Assembly: GCA_025267735.1 (NCBI GenBank)
Contig: CM046301.1
Coordinates: 65,553,872-65,617,871 of the forward strand
Source of the DNA: Mactra quadrangularis
Taxonomy: Eukaryota; Mollusca; Bivalvia; Venerida; Mactridae
DNA: 64,000 nt
Direction of reading: 5' to 3'
The translations under genes were made by a program, and so were the position numbers. Position 1 is the stretch's first letter; every line of letters starts with the position of its first letter. The notes below the pieces were generated by a model. The model saw nothing but the letters and a program-made list of their open reading frames with translations. It did not search any database and was not told the origin of the DNA. Shown here in pieces: positions 25,013-37,858 of the stretch.

Positions 25013-26013
25013 ATGTATATTTATACTCAAGGCCTTATTGTTATTGGAATATCTCAACTATAAGCCTATCATATGACATAAGCAGCTCTACTTGATCAAA
25101 ATACACATTTTCTGAAAGTCATAAAAGTAAGACAACAATGAATAACTCAACTGGTCCAGTGGTTGTGATAACCAATGTGCTGTCATCAGACCAGGTTATT
25201 TCGTATGTTTTGTTATTGAATATCCATTTGTAAATAAAGTTATCAAGAAACATAAATCACAAAAGATATTCAGTAATACTTGTTTTATTCAAAGCTTTGG
25301 TACAGCAAAAATAATTGCATAGAATAATTAACAAATATCATTAACAATTTAAAAAATGAGTATGTGATAAGATACAGGTATGTTCTACCAGATCATTATC
25401 TTTACATAAGAAAATATGGAAATAAAGGGTCAATTGTATTGCATTAGAGCAGGTGCTAAATTATGAAGTACATAAAAATATGCAAGTTAGCTTATAAAAT
25501 TTCTTCAATAATGGAGACTGCTTCCCCTATACCTTACCTGTTTGATCAACTATTGACCATGTATTTCACTAAATAAGGTGACTAAATCAATTTTAACCTT
25601 AGGAATCTAAGATTACATGTCAGCTATTCTGCAAACCATCCTATATGTTATCACGCCATAAGTAACATTTAATTTGGCACCCATATTTTTATCAATAAAT
25701 TCAATACAATTACTTTATCATGGACAATATAATATTGCATTTATTCTTATTCTTATAAAAATAATGCTTGGCGAGGCTCCATATTTAATTTCAAGACTGT
25801 GAATAATTTCAATTTTATTTACAAGACTGCATTACATGTATTTTGAAGACTGTGAATGCATTTCATAGACCATGGTCCATGATGACAAAATCTGTATAAT
25901 ATTTAACTAACAATAAACTAAAGAAACAGAGTCTTCCGAACTATGATATGTTATGATAGACCACAGACCTTTACAATATGTAAATGAGCTTATAATGCAT
26001 ATTAAACGCAGCC

Positions 26014-26224
26014 GTATTGGGGCCATCTTTTCTGCATTTTTACCAAGGTTCTGTATTTTTCTGCATTTTTAGAGTTGAATACACAGAAGTGTATTTTTTC
26101 TGCATTTTAAATGTATTGAAATGATTTTCTAGAAAAAAATACATTAAAAATACTTAAAATGAAAATAAAATTACACTTTAGTGAATTAATACACTTAGAA
26201 TGCAGAAAAAAATGGTGCCAATAC
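26014..26224. mobile_element. MITE with GTATTGGGGCC ends
   Basis: Ends GTATTGGGGCCATCTTTTCT and AATGGTGCCAATAC are imperfect inverted repeats. The interior is also partly inverted (CTGCATTTTTA / AGAATGCAG). Confidence 0.7.
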
Positions 26225-27214
26225 CTTTGCTTTTAATACCACATTAAACAAACATTTAATACACTTTCAAAAATATAAAATCCTGAGATTTTGAACAATT
26301 TTTAAAAGCAGAACACAAACCTACTTTACAAACAATCTGACACTTCACTGTATCATAGGGCACCTTCTACAAGGCCAGTGCTTTGTATCGCTACATAGCG
26401 ATTTCATAAAGAAAGGTCTGCTAAGATTGAGCAAATTGAATTGCTAGCTAGCAAGTTTTTTTCTTGTTAGCCAAATCATTCGGAACACATCTGTTTATTT
26501 AAAATGGCTGCCCCCTGTGGGAACATGTTTCTTTTTCAAGAATACTGCTATATATTTTATTTAATGCATAAATTACATCAAAGTGGTAAAATAGAATAAT
26601 CATGGTGATAATCAATTTAAAAAATTTTCATTTGTTACAATTCTGAACTTTTTGTTTGAGAAAGTTGCCATCTTGGATTTGCTCGCTTGAAGCAAACCGT
26701 TCAATAGACTTCTTATGCTACAAAAATTGCTTTCAAAAAGCACAATCTAGGGATTGCCTTGTGGAACGTGCCCATTATGTTGTACATTAAAAACAGAAGA
26801 AGGAAACCAAGATGGTGGCTATGTCAAATGACAGAAGGAATATCTAAGGAACCAGTAAGACTCAATAAAACTAACTAAAATCTGATAAAAATATCAACTA
26901 AAGGCAAATCTGATTATTTGAATGATGTATGGTAGTTGACAAATGGATGATTATTAGTAATGCTGAATGTCATATCACAAACACTACAATAGGAAATTTG
27001 TTGCCTGGTTATAAAAGGGAAATAACTCCAAAAATCACAAAGTTATGGATCTTGTACACTGCTCTAAAGATTTGTGTGATTGACAAGTTCCAAGTCATTT
27101 GAAGTAAGAGAGATGAAAGTAAGGCCCCTGTAGCCCCTTACAAGCGAAAGGGGTGTCACCAACACAAGTCACCTAATCAGACAACACAAAAAATCATAGC
27201 TATCTATGAGCACA

Positions 27215-27296
27215 ACCATTTTGATTGGTCAGTGCAAAACTAGCCTGACTACATGTAAATAAAGAAGGATGTAGACTAGTTTTGCCCTGACCTATC
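27215..27296. mobile_element. Small fold-back MITE, copy 3
   Basis: ATTGGTCAGTGCAAAACTAG at the left and CTAGTTTTGCCCTGACCTAT at the right; related to the copies at 18.1 and 18.7 kb. Confidence 0.65.
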
Positions 27297-27454
27297 AGTT
27301 TGTTTTTATAATATTAAAAATCCATCTTTTATAAGACTAAGATAAAATCTATAAAAGTTAAGATAACTACCAGTAAGTAGACCCATAATACCCAAAACAT
27401 TCTGTACAACTTATACATGATATTTATTAATAATCTTCCACCATGACATATATA

Positions 27455-27650
27455 TTGTTAAATTTTATTCAACTGTCAGTGGAGCATACATTTACCCTGC
27501 TGATTTGAATATTCAATATTTGTTGGATAATCTCTGAACATTAATAGAGATATCTATTTTCATTGATTTAGAGAACAGAAGTATTGTGGCGAGTATTTAA
27601 ATCAGTTGGGTTAACTTATGCCCCATTGACAGATGAATAAAATTTAACAA
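27455..27650. mobile_element. MITE of the TCAACTGTCAGTGG family, copy 1
   Basis: Inverted ends TTGTTAAATTTTATTCAACT and GATGAATAAAATTTAACAA. Subterminal TGATTTGAATA / TATTTAAATCAG pairs are inverted too. Relatives lie at 29960, 46045, 61211 and 62441. Confidence 0.75.
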
Positions 27651-27675
27651 TACTTAAGTGTATATTTTACAATAA

Positions 27676-27900
27676 GGCCTCAACAAGTTGTTCATATGTT
27701 CTATGGATCCGCTCACACTTTAATTTTGACGGTTTTTACACAAAAAAAATGTTTTTATTTCCTCGCTCGCTCATAATAAATTGGTTAATCTGCTATATAA
27801 AGCAACTAAATGAAGATTTTTTTATTATTATTTCTTCGCTCGCTTGCCCCATTTTTTTCCCAGAAAAATCCATAGAACACATGATCAACTTGTTGTGGCC
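27676..27900. mobile_element. MITE with GGCC(A/T)CAACAAGTTG ends, copy 1
   Basis: Ends GGCCTCAACAAGTTG and CAACTTGTTGTGGCC, flanked by TAA on both sides, a 3-bp duplication compatible with PIF/Harbinger. TTCTATGGAT is inverted inside both ends. A second copy lies at 32791-33011. Confidence 0.75.
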
Positions 27901-28289
27901 TAATTGACATCTATTTAACAATACTTAAGTATATATTTTACAATAATTGACATCTATTAAGGACAGTGTCAATACATGTCCTTAACTTTCCCTATACAGT
28001 CTGGATTTCTTTAAAAAAAGCAGACGACATAAAAATAGCAACACTTACATAATGACGTCTGCCTATACTGACCAAAATATCAACAAAATCTTCACTTTGT
28101 TTGACACTTTACATTTTTCAAGACATATATCAATGGTTAGTATAATCAAATTTGCATAATCAAATTTGTAAAATAGTAATGATTAATTTATGTAAAAAGA
28201 ATTTTGCAAACAATATACTTTACTTGGAACTCAAATTTATGTGGTTTTGCAAAACTTAAACACCTCACTTTTTAAAATGTTTGTTTGTT

Positions 28290-28490
28290 TGTTTTGTTGG
28301 GTTTAACGCCGTATCAACACATTGAATAGGTTATATAACGGCGGTCAGTCAACCTACTCACTCCTCCTGGAGAGGCTTAATCTTTGGATTTAGCTGTTAA
28401 CCAACTACTAAGCGCATACTTTTGTCAGTGACTGACAACTGCCCTACATAATTAAAAATCATTGGTAGGCGGGAGAATGGTTGTAGAAAT
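28290..28490 (-). mobile_element. SINE 3' half, reverse orientation
   Basis: Read on the minus strand it ends TGTGTTGATACGGCGTTAAA, then a CAAACAAACA tail. It shares GGTTAACAGCTAAATC with the copy at 395-620. The tRNA head is not clear. Confidence 0.7.
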
Positions 28491-29237
28491 AATTAAAATG
28501 AAAATATGAATACAACCAAAAGCAACTTAATTAAGATGAATTACAAATGGCATCCTTATCATCAAAGATATTTTCATACCTACAGAAAAAAACTCATTTT
28601 GAGTTCTAGATTATACCTTGTGACAATATGTCTATTCAGACCAGTAATATATTTTGAATATAAAATGTACAGTAATAGTAAACATGTGCAGCAAATATGA
28701 TTTATTTTGATAAATTTCTTCATAAATTGTCACCTAAATAAATTTCAAAGAAACTACAAACTATAATGAGATCCAACCAGCAGATATATATACTTGAGCA
28801 TTCAATCTTGGATGGTTTTATCTAGAAGGCCTTGTTCTATATAAAAAATTAAATGGAGAACAATGGCACACTGAAAAAATAAAGGTACAAAATCAGGCAA
28901 AAAATTTCAAAAATTATTAACATAATAAGGCTAACAGTTATGGTTGATCTTTTAAAATGAATCTGCAGAAAAAATGAAAGTATTTAACTTGCCTTCAACC
29001 TTGCAAATTGTATACCTTTATTAAGCTATTTTAAGATAAAGGCACACAGTTCAAACACTTTATGCTTTTTTCAGAAATATTTCTCAATAAAATAAGCAAT
29101 GAAACAAAATCAACATATTATTGCAATCATTACTGTAATAAAAAATAACATATACTAACTAAATATTCACTGCTCACACATTATCAGATTTATAAAGCTA
29201 AATCTCATAATACTTTTTTTTAAAGTTATTATATATA

Positions 29238-29500
29238 CAGTGCCATCCAAAATTACCTTTACACTTTAAAAGTCGTTTTTTCATTAACACAATTAAATCT
29301 TATTTTAGATGTATTAATGCATTGGTAAAGTTACAATAGATTGTAACATTTGAAAGAAGAGTAATGATACTTTATACAACTGTTAACATTATACATGCAC
29401 ATGTATCTGAATATATGTTTTCAATCTATCAAGTACTGGTGAAAATTTAAATACAAATCATACAGCTACTGAAGTGTAAAGGTAATTGTGGATGGCACTG
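29238..29500. mobile_element. Mariner-like MITE, 263 bp
   Basis: Ends CAGTGCCATCCAAAATTACC and GTGGATGGCACTG within TA/TA flanks. The inverted repeats run on for about 35 bp. Confidence 0.85.
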
Positions 29501-29959
29501 TATATTGACAAGAATCATTACAACAGGTCTAAATAGAGACATACAAAATTTAAAATTTATTATGTACTTATTACACAGCCATTTTAAAGGTGTAGCATAT
29601 TTTATATTGAAAAGTATTACATGTCATAATCAACTGGTGTTAAAAATCAAAAAGACAAGTTTCTACAAAATTTCCATTGGCTGAAGTTCTTCAAATAAAA
29701 GACCAATTAAGATTTGGACATTTTAGAAAAATGTGGCACAATCAATTAGTGACAGTTTCATACACTGTAACAGAACATCGATGAATATCCTGAATACTGA
29801 CATTAATACATAAAAAACAAAGATAGATAATACATGTTTAAAGACATATCACACTTTTATGCTAACAATAACATATTTAAACAGATCAGTAAGCAAGAGA
29901 GTCTAAACCAGAGGACCCTAGATTGCTCTCCTGCACATCATATTATCAAAAATCTTATG

Positions 29960-30130
29960 ATAATTTACTGTTCAATTTCATTTAATGGACAGTGGCACAT
30001 ACATCAACCCCACTGGTTTAAATACTCACTACAGTAATTCAGTACTCACTATATGTAAAAATAGATAAGTTTTGAGCATTTGAATCAGAGGGGCAAATGT
30101 ATGCATCACCGACAGATAAATAAATTTACA
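29960..30130. mobile_element. MITE of the TCAACTGTCAGTGG family, copy 2 (degenerate)
   Basis: Contains GGACAGTGGCACATACATCA, TTTAAATACTCACTACAG and the right end GCATCACCGACAGATAAATA. Ends are eroded. Confidence 0.5.
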
Positions 30131-30444
30131 AGCATACAATATAAAAGAATCTATGACTTAAATTCATAATAAAATCATTGATAATACAAGCCCCTGAGGC
30201 TTAAAAGAAAACTGAAGATTAGTTATGATTGTCGTACACATCTTCATGTAAAACAGGCTACCCAACTACATGGTCATTTTTACAAAGGGGCATATCTCTA
30301 ACATTCTGTATTTGACCACTAGGTGGAGACAAAGAAAGCCCAAAGTGTTACAATTTGAGACATGAAGTTCATTCATTGTTATCACATAGGCAAGAATGAA
30401 CATGAACATACACAAGTCACAATAGCTCACCTTTTATACAAATC

Positions 30445-30518
30445 GCAGGTTTAGTGCAAAACGGTCGTAACTCACTCTTTTCTTATATTGAGTTACAACC
30501 GTTTCTCGCTAAACCTGC
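30445..30518. repeat. 74-bp hairpin repeat
   Basis: GCAGGTTTAGTGCAAAACGG at the left pairs with CCGTTTCTCGCTAAACCTGC at the right, and GTAACTCA with TGAGTTAC, around a short loop. Likely a fold-back MITE. Confidence 0.7.
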
Positions 30519-31293
30519 TAAATATGTTCAGGTGAGTGTAAAAGATAAAATAAAATAAATAATTTCTAACACAACACAAGACCAAAAGAAGCCATGAGAT
30601 TTTGCTCCAGACAAAAGTAACAATACCAAAACAAAAATAATAATGTTTAAAATGTATTAACAAATATGGCTCCTGAAAATAACATGAGCTAATGAGATTT
30701 AAATAGTTTCACCAGAATTTAAAACTTGATCAACGAAACATGAAAGACTGGGTATCTTTCAATACCATTGCAAAATATAAGTTCAATTTCATAAACCTGC
30801 CCCTATGAATACATTACACAGTGGTTAAGCCAGAGATTAATTTGCTTGAACTGGCATAGTTTTGTTTTTGTTTGTGTTCTATGACACACAAGTCTTATTG
30901 ATTTGTTAGACCTTATATTTTGGGGGATTCATTAGCACTATACATGTATTAGGTCTCCTATCCTTCATCCACAACTATCTACTGTCTGACATTTTCTTAC
31001 ATAAAGATCTGGGCTAAAACCAAGGACCTTCCATCACAGCAATGAATTTAGATACCCAACCATGAAGTTAGTCTAGAGTGAACTATGTAGCTTTCCATTA
31101 TGTTATATCTTTAAATTGATAAGATAGTCACCTTGTATATGGCACAGAATGTAACTGTAAACAATTTTTAAATGAGCTAATAGGTCAACTTATTTAAATG
31201 TCCATTAATGATGCAATATCCATTGTTAAATGTTTTCATATGGGCAGGTTAATAAATTGGAACTCTATAACAATCTAGATAACAAATTTAACA

Positions 31294-34200
31294 TCAAAAT
31301 CTTCGACACATGTAATTCTGTCCTTCTTCTTTGACGTATCCAAAATTTGAGTAAAATCCAACAACTTTATCTTTACATTCTAACGAGACCTTATAACATC
31401 CAACATGTTTACTTAGTAAAGTCAGCAGATCTAACAGTCTGTAAATAGATGATTATAATACATTTTATAAAACCAGTAAATGTAAATATTACTGTGCTAT
31501 AAAGCCTCTTTGTTATGATCCACTACAGTCATTTCAATGACTTTTTATAGTCTTATGAATAAGGCCATGCCAAATTTGAATTTTGTTAAGCGTCAACTCA
31601 AGTTTGACAAACCTAGGTACCTATTCACAAAAACACACAAACCGAAAACACAAATATTTTACGACAAAAACAATACATTATATATATATTTGTTTTAATG
31701 GAAAACATCTCCTTAATCTGAAACAATAGTCTATTAGTACTAATGAAATGACTAAGTTAAGCACAGACTTAAAACATGTAGTTTATTATAAGATGACTAT
31801 TGTTCTAATGAAATTGTCATTATCGAATTCTGGGATATCGGAATTATTTAAGAAAAATTCACCAACAAATTTATTGTTTCTCTTGATTGAGGACTCTAAA
31901 ACCTACGCACATGTGGACCCTTTGCAAAATTCCGATATGGCATGGCCTAATGTAGTCATACAGTTAAGTTCCACTTTCAGGGCCATCAAAATCATAGGTC
32001 TTAATAGTGAAGGTATTTATAGAAGGATATTTTTCTTTCCAAATTAAGCATTAGCATAATCTACTTTATCCAGGGGGGTCTTTATAGCTGAACTTCACTG
32101 TACTTTCAAAGGTAAAAACATTATAAGTTTTGGTCAATAATAATTGTGGCCCATGGAATAATGTTTGTCATTTACATGTTTGTTTATCAACATCTAGTCC
32201 AAGTAATTTGTAATATTTGGCTCAAGTTTTTTGCTAACTAAAACATCAAGGTGGATATTTGGAGGAGAGCTGTTAAAGGGTTAGCAATGTAAAAATGAAC
32301 AGTCCACATCGTTAAAGATCAGTATTGATAACTTCAACAAATGTAGTTCAGTGTTTACCATTCAGGTAGTGTTTAAAATGGTTCAACAATAATCAGTACA
32401 GTAAACAAGCTTAAGCTGTAGTGTTAACATACCTTTATGGTCCATTCTTTACATCATTGACTGATATATATCGAATTTTATGTAAATTCAAGAGTAATTA
32501 CCATACGATTTTTTTATTTTGTGTTTAAGCCATTTATAAACAGGGTATGACCTGCTGCAGCTGGGAATTGAACCTCAGAATTGGGAGTCTTGTGTTTTAT
32601 TATTGCACTACTGCAGAGGCTTTAAGCACTAGTAGTATTAGATTTCCATCATTCAAAAGTAACAGTATAGTGTCTACTTTTTTCACAAAAACGTAATCAG
32701 ATTCAGGGCACAAGCCACATTCTTTAATCTGAATCATTGCGAGTTTACAGCAATAAAAATCAGCAAAAATTGGTGGAAAGCTGTATTTCAGGCCACAACA
32801 AATTGATCATATGTTCTATGGATTCGCTCGCACCTTAATTTTAACGGTTTTTACAAAAAATATATTTTTATTTCCTCGCTTGCTCATAAAAATTTGGTCA
32901 AACAGCTATATAAAGCATCTGCATTAAAAAAAAATTATTTTTTTTCTTCGCTCACTCGCCTCATTTTTTTCTGGAAAAATCCATAGAACATATCGTCAAC
33001 TTGTTGTGGCCTGAAGACCATATTAAATAATACAATACTTACAATTTACCAAGCTGTTTACCACGATATGTATTATCTACTACAACATCTTCAATTCTAC
33101 CTCTCTATAATATAAATTACAATTCATATATAAACCTAGTGATAACACAACACAACTTATACTTGGCAATTATATAATAAAATATTATACAATATTATAT
33201 ATACTTGGTAATAATGGTAGCACATCTGACAATGAATCCTGGAATTGTTAGTACAATTGAAGATTGGGATCTACATAATCATCATTGAACTTAGTCACAA
33301 AATATTTTCTAGAGCTTACATCTATATCAAGTAGACTAATTGACAGCCAGTGGACCAGGATAAAAACTTGGATCAATTTATCTAAACCAGTCCAGGGACA
33401 GTAAGGACAACAGATTACACCATAGCATTCTCACATATAACCTCTACCTCAGATTGAGCTGCACATAAATTAATACAAGCAGAAGACCTTTGAATAATGT
33501 TAGGTTTCAAAATAAACTATTACATGACATAAGATTGATTATTAATGCAACATTATAAAGCAATACCAATTCTTAATCAATATAAAATGACATCATTATT
33601 TCACAAAAATATTTTTAAAATTGAAGCAAGTATAACTTACACTTGAGCATTCATGTATAAATTTTTGTTCAACAGCTAATGTAGCAGATCCTATAACTTT
33701 ATTAGTAAGTGTGTCTTCTACAACAACTATATAATAACTGTTCTTACATGATGACATCTTATCAAACCTGTCTAAATCACATAACAATAACAGTCATAAT
33801 TAATAAAGTCCTACACTTCAAATGTTTAGGCCATAAAATAGATAATGCCCAGGGTCAGTAGCGCGCCGGATTTGGAATATTGTGCCCCAAAGGAGGTATG
33901 GGTTCGATTCCAATGGAGGTTATACCCTTCCATGAAAATTTGACAATTTAGTCAATTTTCCTCCACTAATAAGGTTTCCCGCCTTGTGAAAAGGTAGGTG
34001 AGTACTGGTTATAGACAAGAGTCCAAGAAAGCTAGGTTAGGTGCACTGGACGTCGTAAAATAACCAAATGTGTTGACATGGCGTTAAACCCAGTTTAAAT
34101 AAATAAATAATGCACATTTATAAACTCTGCATAATAATATACACATAAAATAAAGTGGTCTTGTTTTAAGTCATTTATCTGCATATTTGCATGACTTTTA

Positions 34201-37023
34201 ATGTGTTAATATTAACTATATTGAAAAATTAAAAAAAATAAAGCATTGCATTTTTAATTCCTTTATCAGGCATATAACTGAATACTTTCACCAATTTAAA
34301 TGTTTTACCAAACCATTTAATCACAGCATATGGTACATGCTCTTTTGTTATTTGAACTTGGCATAAAAAACTGAACTTTCTATATGTACTAAAACAATGT
34401 AGAAACATATAAGAAGTGAGCATATATCAGTCTTACCTTCAAACTGTTCATATGTAACACCTCCAACCACTGTCAACTGTTTTAAGAGTTCCATATAACC
34501 TTAAAATATAAAATAATTAACATCATATGAAATTCAACAAAAATATTCCAAGTGATTGTTCAGTTTATCATTTTCACATACAGCTGAAAGTTGACCATTT
34601 TTCGGGGATACTGCAGTACCAGTATACTGCCTTGATTTGTATGCAGCTGCTTACTATATCTCATAAGTTGACATGTCTTATTTAAGTACAGATGACTAAA
34701 TATATTGAGAGTGATTATAACATTTTTGTACACCCAGAGCTTCTGTGAGTAAATTTGAAATTTACTCAATCCTCAGTGTTACTGACATTGGGAAGTTTCT
34801 ATCTTAACAGTCTCCACAGTGAATTTTCTTGGAAACTTGCTTGATTTAAGAAATAACTTACAGTTGTCTATATTTTATTGTCTAATAAAACATAGTCACG
34901 AGTTGTGATGCGCGTATGATTAAATCACGAGTGCTTTAGCACGAGTGATTTAATTAGCGCATCAAACGAGTGCCTATGTTTTATTAGACAATAAAATATA
35001 GACAACTGTAAGTTATTTCGATTCTAACATCGCAAAATACATCCTTAGAAAAGATATTTTTATAGAACTATTTTTTACTGTCAGAAACGCCATGCTGTTG
35101 AAATCCGCCCCCCAGTGCAAAGGCCGAAAATAGCCTTTATTTTCACAGATCTCATTGATAATTGATTCTAATTTCAAACAAATAATATTCAAATCTTAAT
35201 TTTAAAAAAAATGAACCCAAAACTAAATACGAATTGTCATAGTTTTATTTGTGTGTAAAACATCATTCTTTAAAATAAGCGCCGTGAAATAAACATTCGA
35301 CCTTGCCCTTAGTGAGTGTCATTTTATATACACACGATGATGAAGCATTTAAGTTCGATGTTTACGACGGAATATTGCAAATACTGCTTAAATAATTGGA
35401 TGTTTACTGGATAGTAATGTGTTATCAGACATTTCGATGGAGAATTTTTTAAAAGGTTGGATATAAATTGGATTTATGAACGCGTGTCAAGCAAGGACAG
35501 ATTTTCGGAAAATGAGTCGAAATCAGCGCTGCTCTTGTCAGCTTGGATGATTATGAACTTGAAAGAATCCACGTAGCCGTTCCATTATATTATGCTATGC
35601 ACAGTTTGGCTTTGATTAAATAGTCAATCTTTGTATTTTCGTATAATGGCTGGCATGATCGTCGGATGAAGGGCAGGAGGAAATGAGACAGCGGAACCGG
35701 GAAATGCTGGGACTTAGAAAACGTCTTGAACTTGAAGTAGGTCATGTTTATGCTAGAATCGTTTTAAACGCAGTTTATACCATTTTTGGTCAAGTAATAA
35801 GGTTAGTACATGTTTTAAATTTACTGACATGTTCCAAGGTTTTGTTAAAGTCAACCCTTTAAACTCGGGCGCTATTTTCGGCTTTGCTCATTTAACGTGG
35901 GGAGTAAAATTTCAACAGCCGTCACCAGCTATATTTTATTGAATAATAAAGCATAGATGACGTCACATTGAATAAAGAGTGAAAGCGCACGTGCCTATGT
36001 TAGAATTAATGGTAATGTAGTGAAGAGAAAATTTATCAACTAGCCCAACTATAAAAATTATGTACTTTTCACTAACCCAAAATAATTTCCACAAGTCCTG
36101 GACTTTAGGCTAGTGGTTTAAGATCATGATGACTGACTAGAACTAGAACCAAGCATACCTTTCTCATAATCACTTTTACACAATGGACGTAATTTAAGAT
36201 TTTCTCCAGGGTTGGTAGGTGTGATAGCTGGGTTGTAAGTACTTGAACATCGTGAGAAATCAATCTCTGTTAGTATACTACCATCAAATAACGCCTCATC
36301 TTTGAAACCATTCTGTAATAGAGAAAATATTTACATATTTTTTGGTGGGGATAGGGTTTAACACATTAGCAACACATAGTATTTATACAATAAAGATCAT
36401 ATCATGAGGTCAGTCACCATCCCTGGAATAGCTAAATCTCTGGATTAAGCTGCTAAGCAGTTATTAGACACATACTTCTGGAAATTACTAAAAACTGCCG
36501 TACATGATTTAGAATCAGTAGTATGAGAAACAAGAGCCGTCAGAGGAGACAGCATGCTCAACTAAGTAAGTATTTGTCACAGGAGATGTGGTTGATGATA
36601 AGGATCATACCGTATTGTTCCTAATAAACGCCCCCGGGGGCGTTACATTTTTGAAGAGAAATAGGCGTTTAATTGGGGTGAAAAAATCGGCAATTTTTCT
36701 TTCTTCCATTTACGTTTTTCACAGTCAGTTTTTGCCTAATAATGACAGATTAATTTGAGTCCAAAACAATACATGCATATAATCAAAAATAACAAGTAAA
36801 TCTGTGAGCTAATGCTCACTAGTGATACCCCCGCCAAAATCTAAAAATATGCGACAAACAGGAAGTAGATGAGCAAGGAGCATGAAATCGCTTTACACCA
36901 CATGGGACTATGGGATGAAGCAATATGCAAAGTATTAGGCTGCTGCATGTTATAGTTGCTGAGAAAACTGCGACGGAAATTTTGTAACAGACGGACGGAC
37001 GTACGGACAGACGGACGGACGGA

Positions 37024-37059
<36 letters not shown>

Positions 37060-37858
37060 CGGACAAGGGTAAAACAGTATACCCCCCTCTTCTTCGAAGC
37101 GGGGGTATAATGATGGTTATAAGTATGATAGGGCTTCATAATTGAGTAAACACTGTAGTGTGTATGTGACTATCTGAATGTATCTCACTGATGTCATTGT
37201 AGTATGATGTCATATAACTCGTCAATCGACGGTAGATTTTAGATGTTTTAACATGTGTTAAAAGGGGCGTTTAATAAGAATAATAAGGTACGTATTTTGC
37301 TGATAAGGAACATACATATTTTGTTGATAAGAAACATACATATTTTAAAATATAACCGTAACAAATCAAAAGTAAGAAAAAATAAATAAAAAAATTTAAA
37401 GAAAATTTTAAGTTCATGGGAGACAATTTTTAGAATGGTACAGAAAAATCCTGAAAACCAAATTTCTAAAAATTGGTAAATTTTTAAAATTCTGTATATT
37501 TCCCATATCACAGACGCACTTCCTAGTAAAGGTTATCGTATTATCTATAAATTATACTGTACATTATGGATTATGATAAGTTCTAAAAGATAATTAAATA
37601 ATGAATGAAGAAAACAATGTGTCCAGTTCAAGCGGTAATAAAAAGAAATAAAACAACAATCAAATTCTGTAACAGACAGACAACAAAGAAATTAACAATA
37701 GACGAGTTCAAAAGCAGAGATCAAATAGAGTCCCATTTACTGTCATTTATACCGACCGTAAAAGGTCCGAAATGTCGGTATTTTAGACGATCGCGAAAAT
37801 TTAATCTGAATTTGTATTTAAATAAAATTTATATCAGACTTACACTGTCGAGATTCAT
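31294..37858 (-). CDS. GNPNAT1: Glucosamine 6-phosphate N-acetyltransferase, complete, six coding exons
   Basis: GNPNAT1 acetylates glucosamine-6-phosphate with acetyl-CoA in the hexosamine pathway leading to UDP-GlcNAc. Coding exons in transcript order: 37858-37844, 36312-36159, 34499-34437, 33771-33641, 33104-33043, 31438-31294. They sum to 570 nt, giving 189 aa against 184 in human. Recognised segments are [64 protein letters not shown], the GNAT acetyl-CoA motif RGKQLGK (R135-K141), [15 protein letters not shown], and the C-terminus VGFYSNFGY...NYMCRRF then TGA. Introns have GT/AG ends and phases agree at all five junctions. The first coding exon holds only five codons (MNLDS) and ends at GTAAGT; it is accepted because it joins in frame to the homologous N-terminus. 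No canonical polyadenylation hexamer lies close behind the stop. Divergent from CRLS1. Confidence 0.93.
31560..31950. mobile_element. MITE with AAGGCCATGCC ends, copy 1
   Basis: Ends AAGGCCATGCCAAATTTGAA and TTCCGATATGGCATGGCCTA are imperfect inverted repeats. A second copy at 48016-48586 shares the interior (GTCATTATCGAAT, ATTGAGGACT). Lies in GNPNAT1 intron 5. Confidence 0.7.
32791..33011. mobile_element. MITE with GGCCACAACAA ends, copy 2
   Basis: Ends GGCCACAACAAATTGATCAT and GTCAACTTGTTGTGGCC. Colinear with the copy at 27676. Its right end is about 30 bp from GNPNAT1 exon 5. Confidence 0.75.
33848..34110 (+). mobile_element. tRNA-headed SINE in GNPNAT1 intron 3
   Basis: B box GGTTCGATTCC at about 33900 and a degenerate A box. 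The body has GAGTACTGGTTATAGACAAG and the tail GTGTTGACATGGCGTTAAAC, then an AAATAAATAAATA end. Confidence 0.8.
34850..35019. repeat. 170-bp near-perfect palindrome in GNPNAT1 intron 2
   Basis: The outer about 48 bp of each arm is perfectly inverted (GAAATAACTTACAGTTGTCT outermost). Inner arms are imperfect (GATGCGC, TTAAATCAC), and the centre is GAGTGCTTTAGCAC. A partial relative (CTATATTTTATTG ... GCGCACGTGCCTATGTT) lies at 35935-36003. Confidence 0.85.
36036..36123. repeat. Short GGGCTAGTTG repeat, copy 2
   Basis: Reverse-oriented relative of 3507-3592: CAACTAGCCCAA ... TTTTCACTAACCC ... CCTGGACTTTAGGCTAG. Confidence 0.45.
36405..36530 (-). mobile_element. Diverged SINE fragment
   Basis: Matches the body of the SINE at 28290 (TAGCTAAATCTCTGGATTAA, GTCAGTCACCATCC). 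Confidence 0.5.
36610..37288. mobile_element. Mariner-like MITE with GTATTGTTCCTAATAAACGC ends, copy A
   Basis: Left end CCGTATTGTTCCTAATAAAC, right end GGGGCGTTTAATAAGAATAA, TA flanks. Interior colinear with copy B (CAGATTAATTTGAGTCCAAA; GGGCTTCATAATTGAGTAAA). Interrupted by the HINE-like element at 36791-37109. In GNPNAT1 intron 1. Confidence 0.8.
36791..37109 (-). mobile_element. HINE-like element, family 1, copy 4, nested in a mariner-like MITE
   Basis: Reverse orientation. It has the longest microsatellite of the five copies (alternating GTCC and GTGC units). It interrupts the mariner-like MITE at 36610-37288 within GNPNAT1 intron 1. Confidence 0.75.

Larger units (their letters stand above)
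25013..31293. other. Gene-free stretch downstream of GNPNAT1
   Basis: Apart from the MITEs and SINE part listed separately, no coding exon is recognisable on either strand. A long GNPNAT1 3' UTR could extend into it, but no polyadenylation site close to the stop supports a particular end. Confidence 0.4.
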
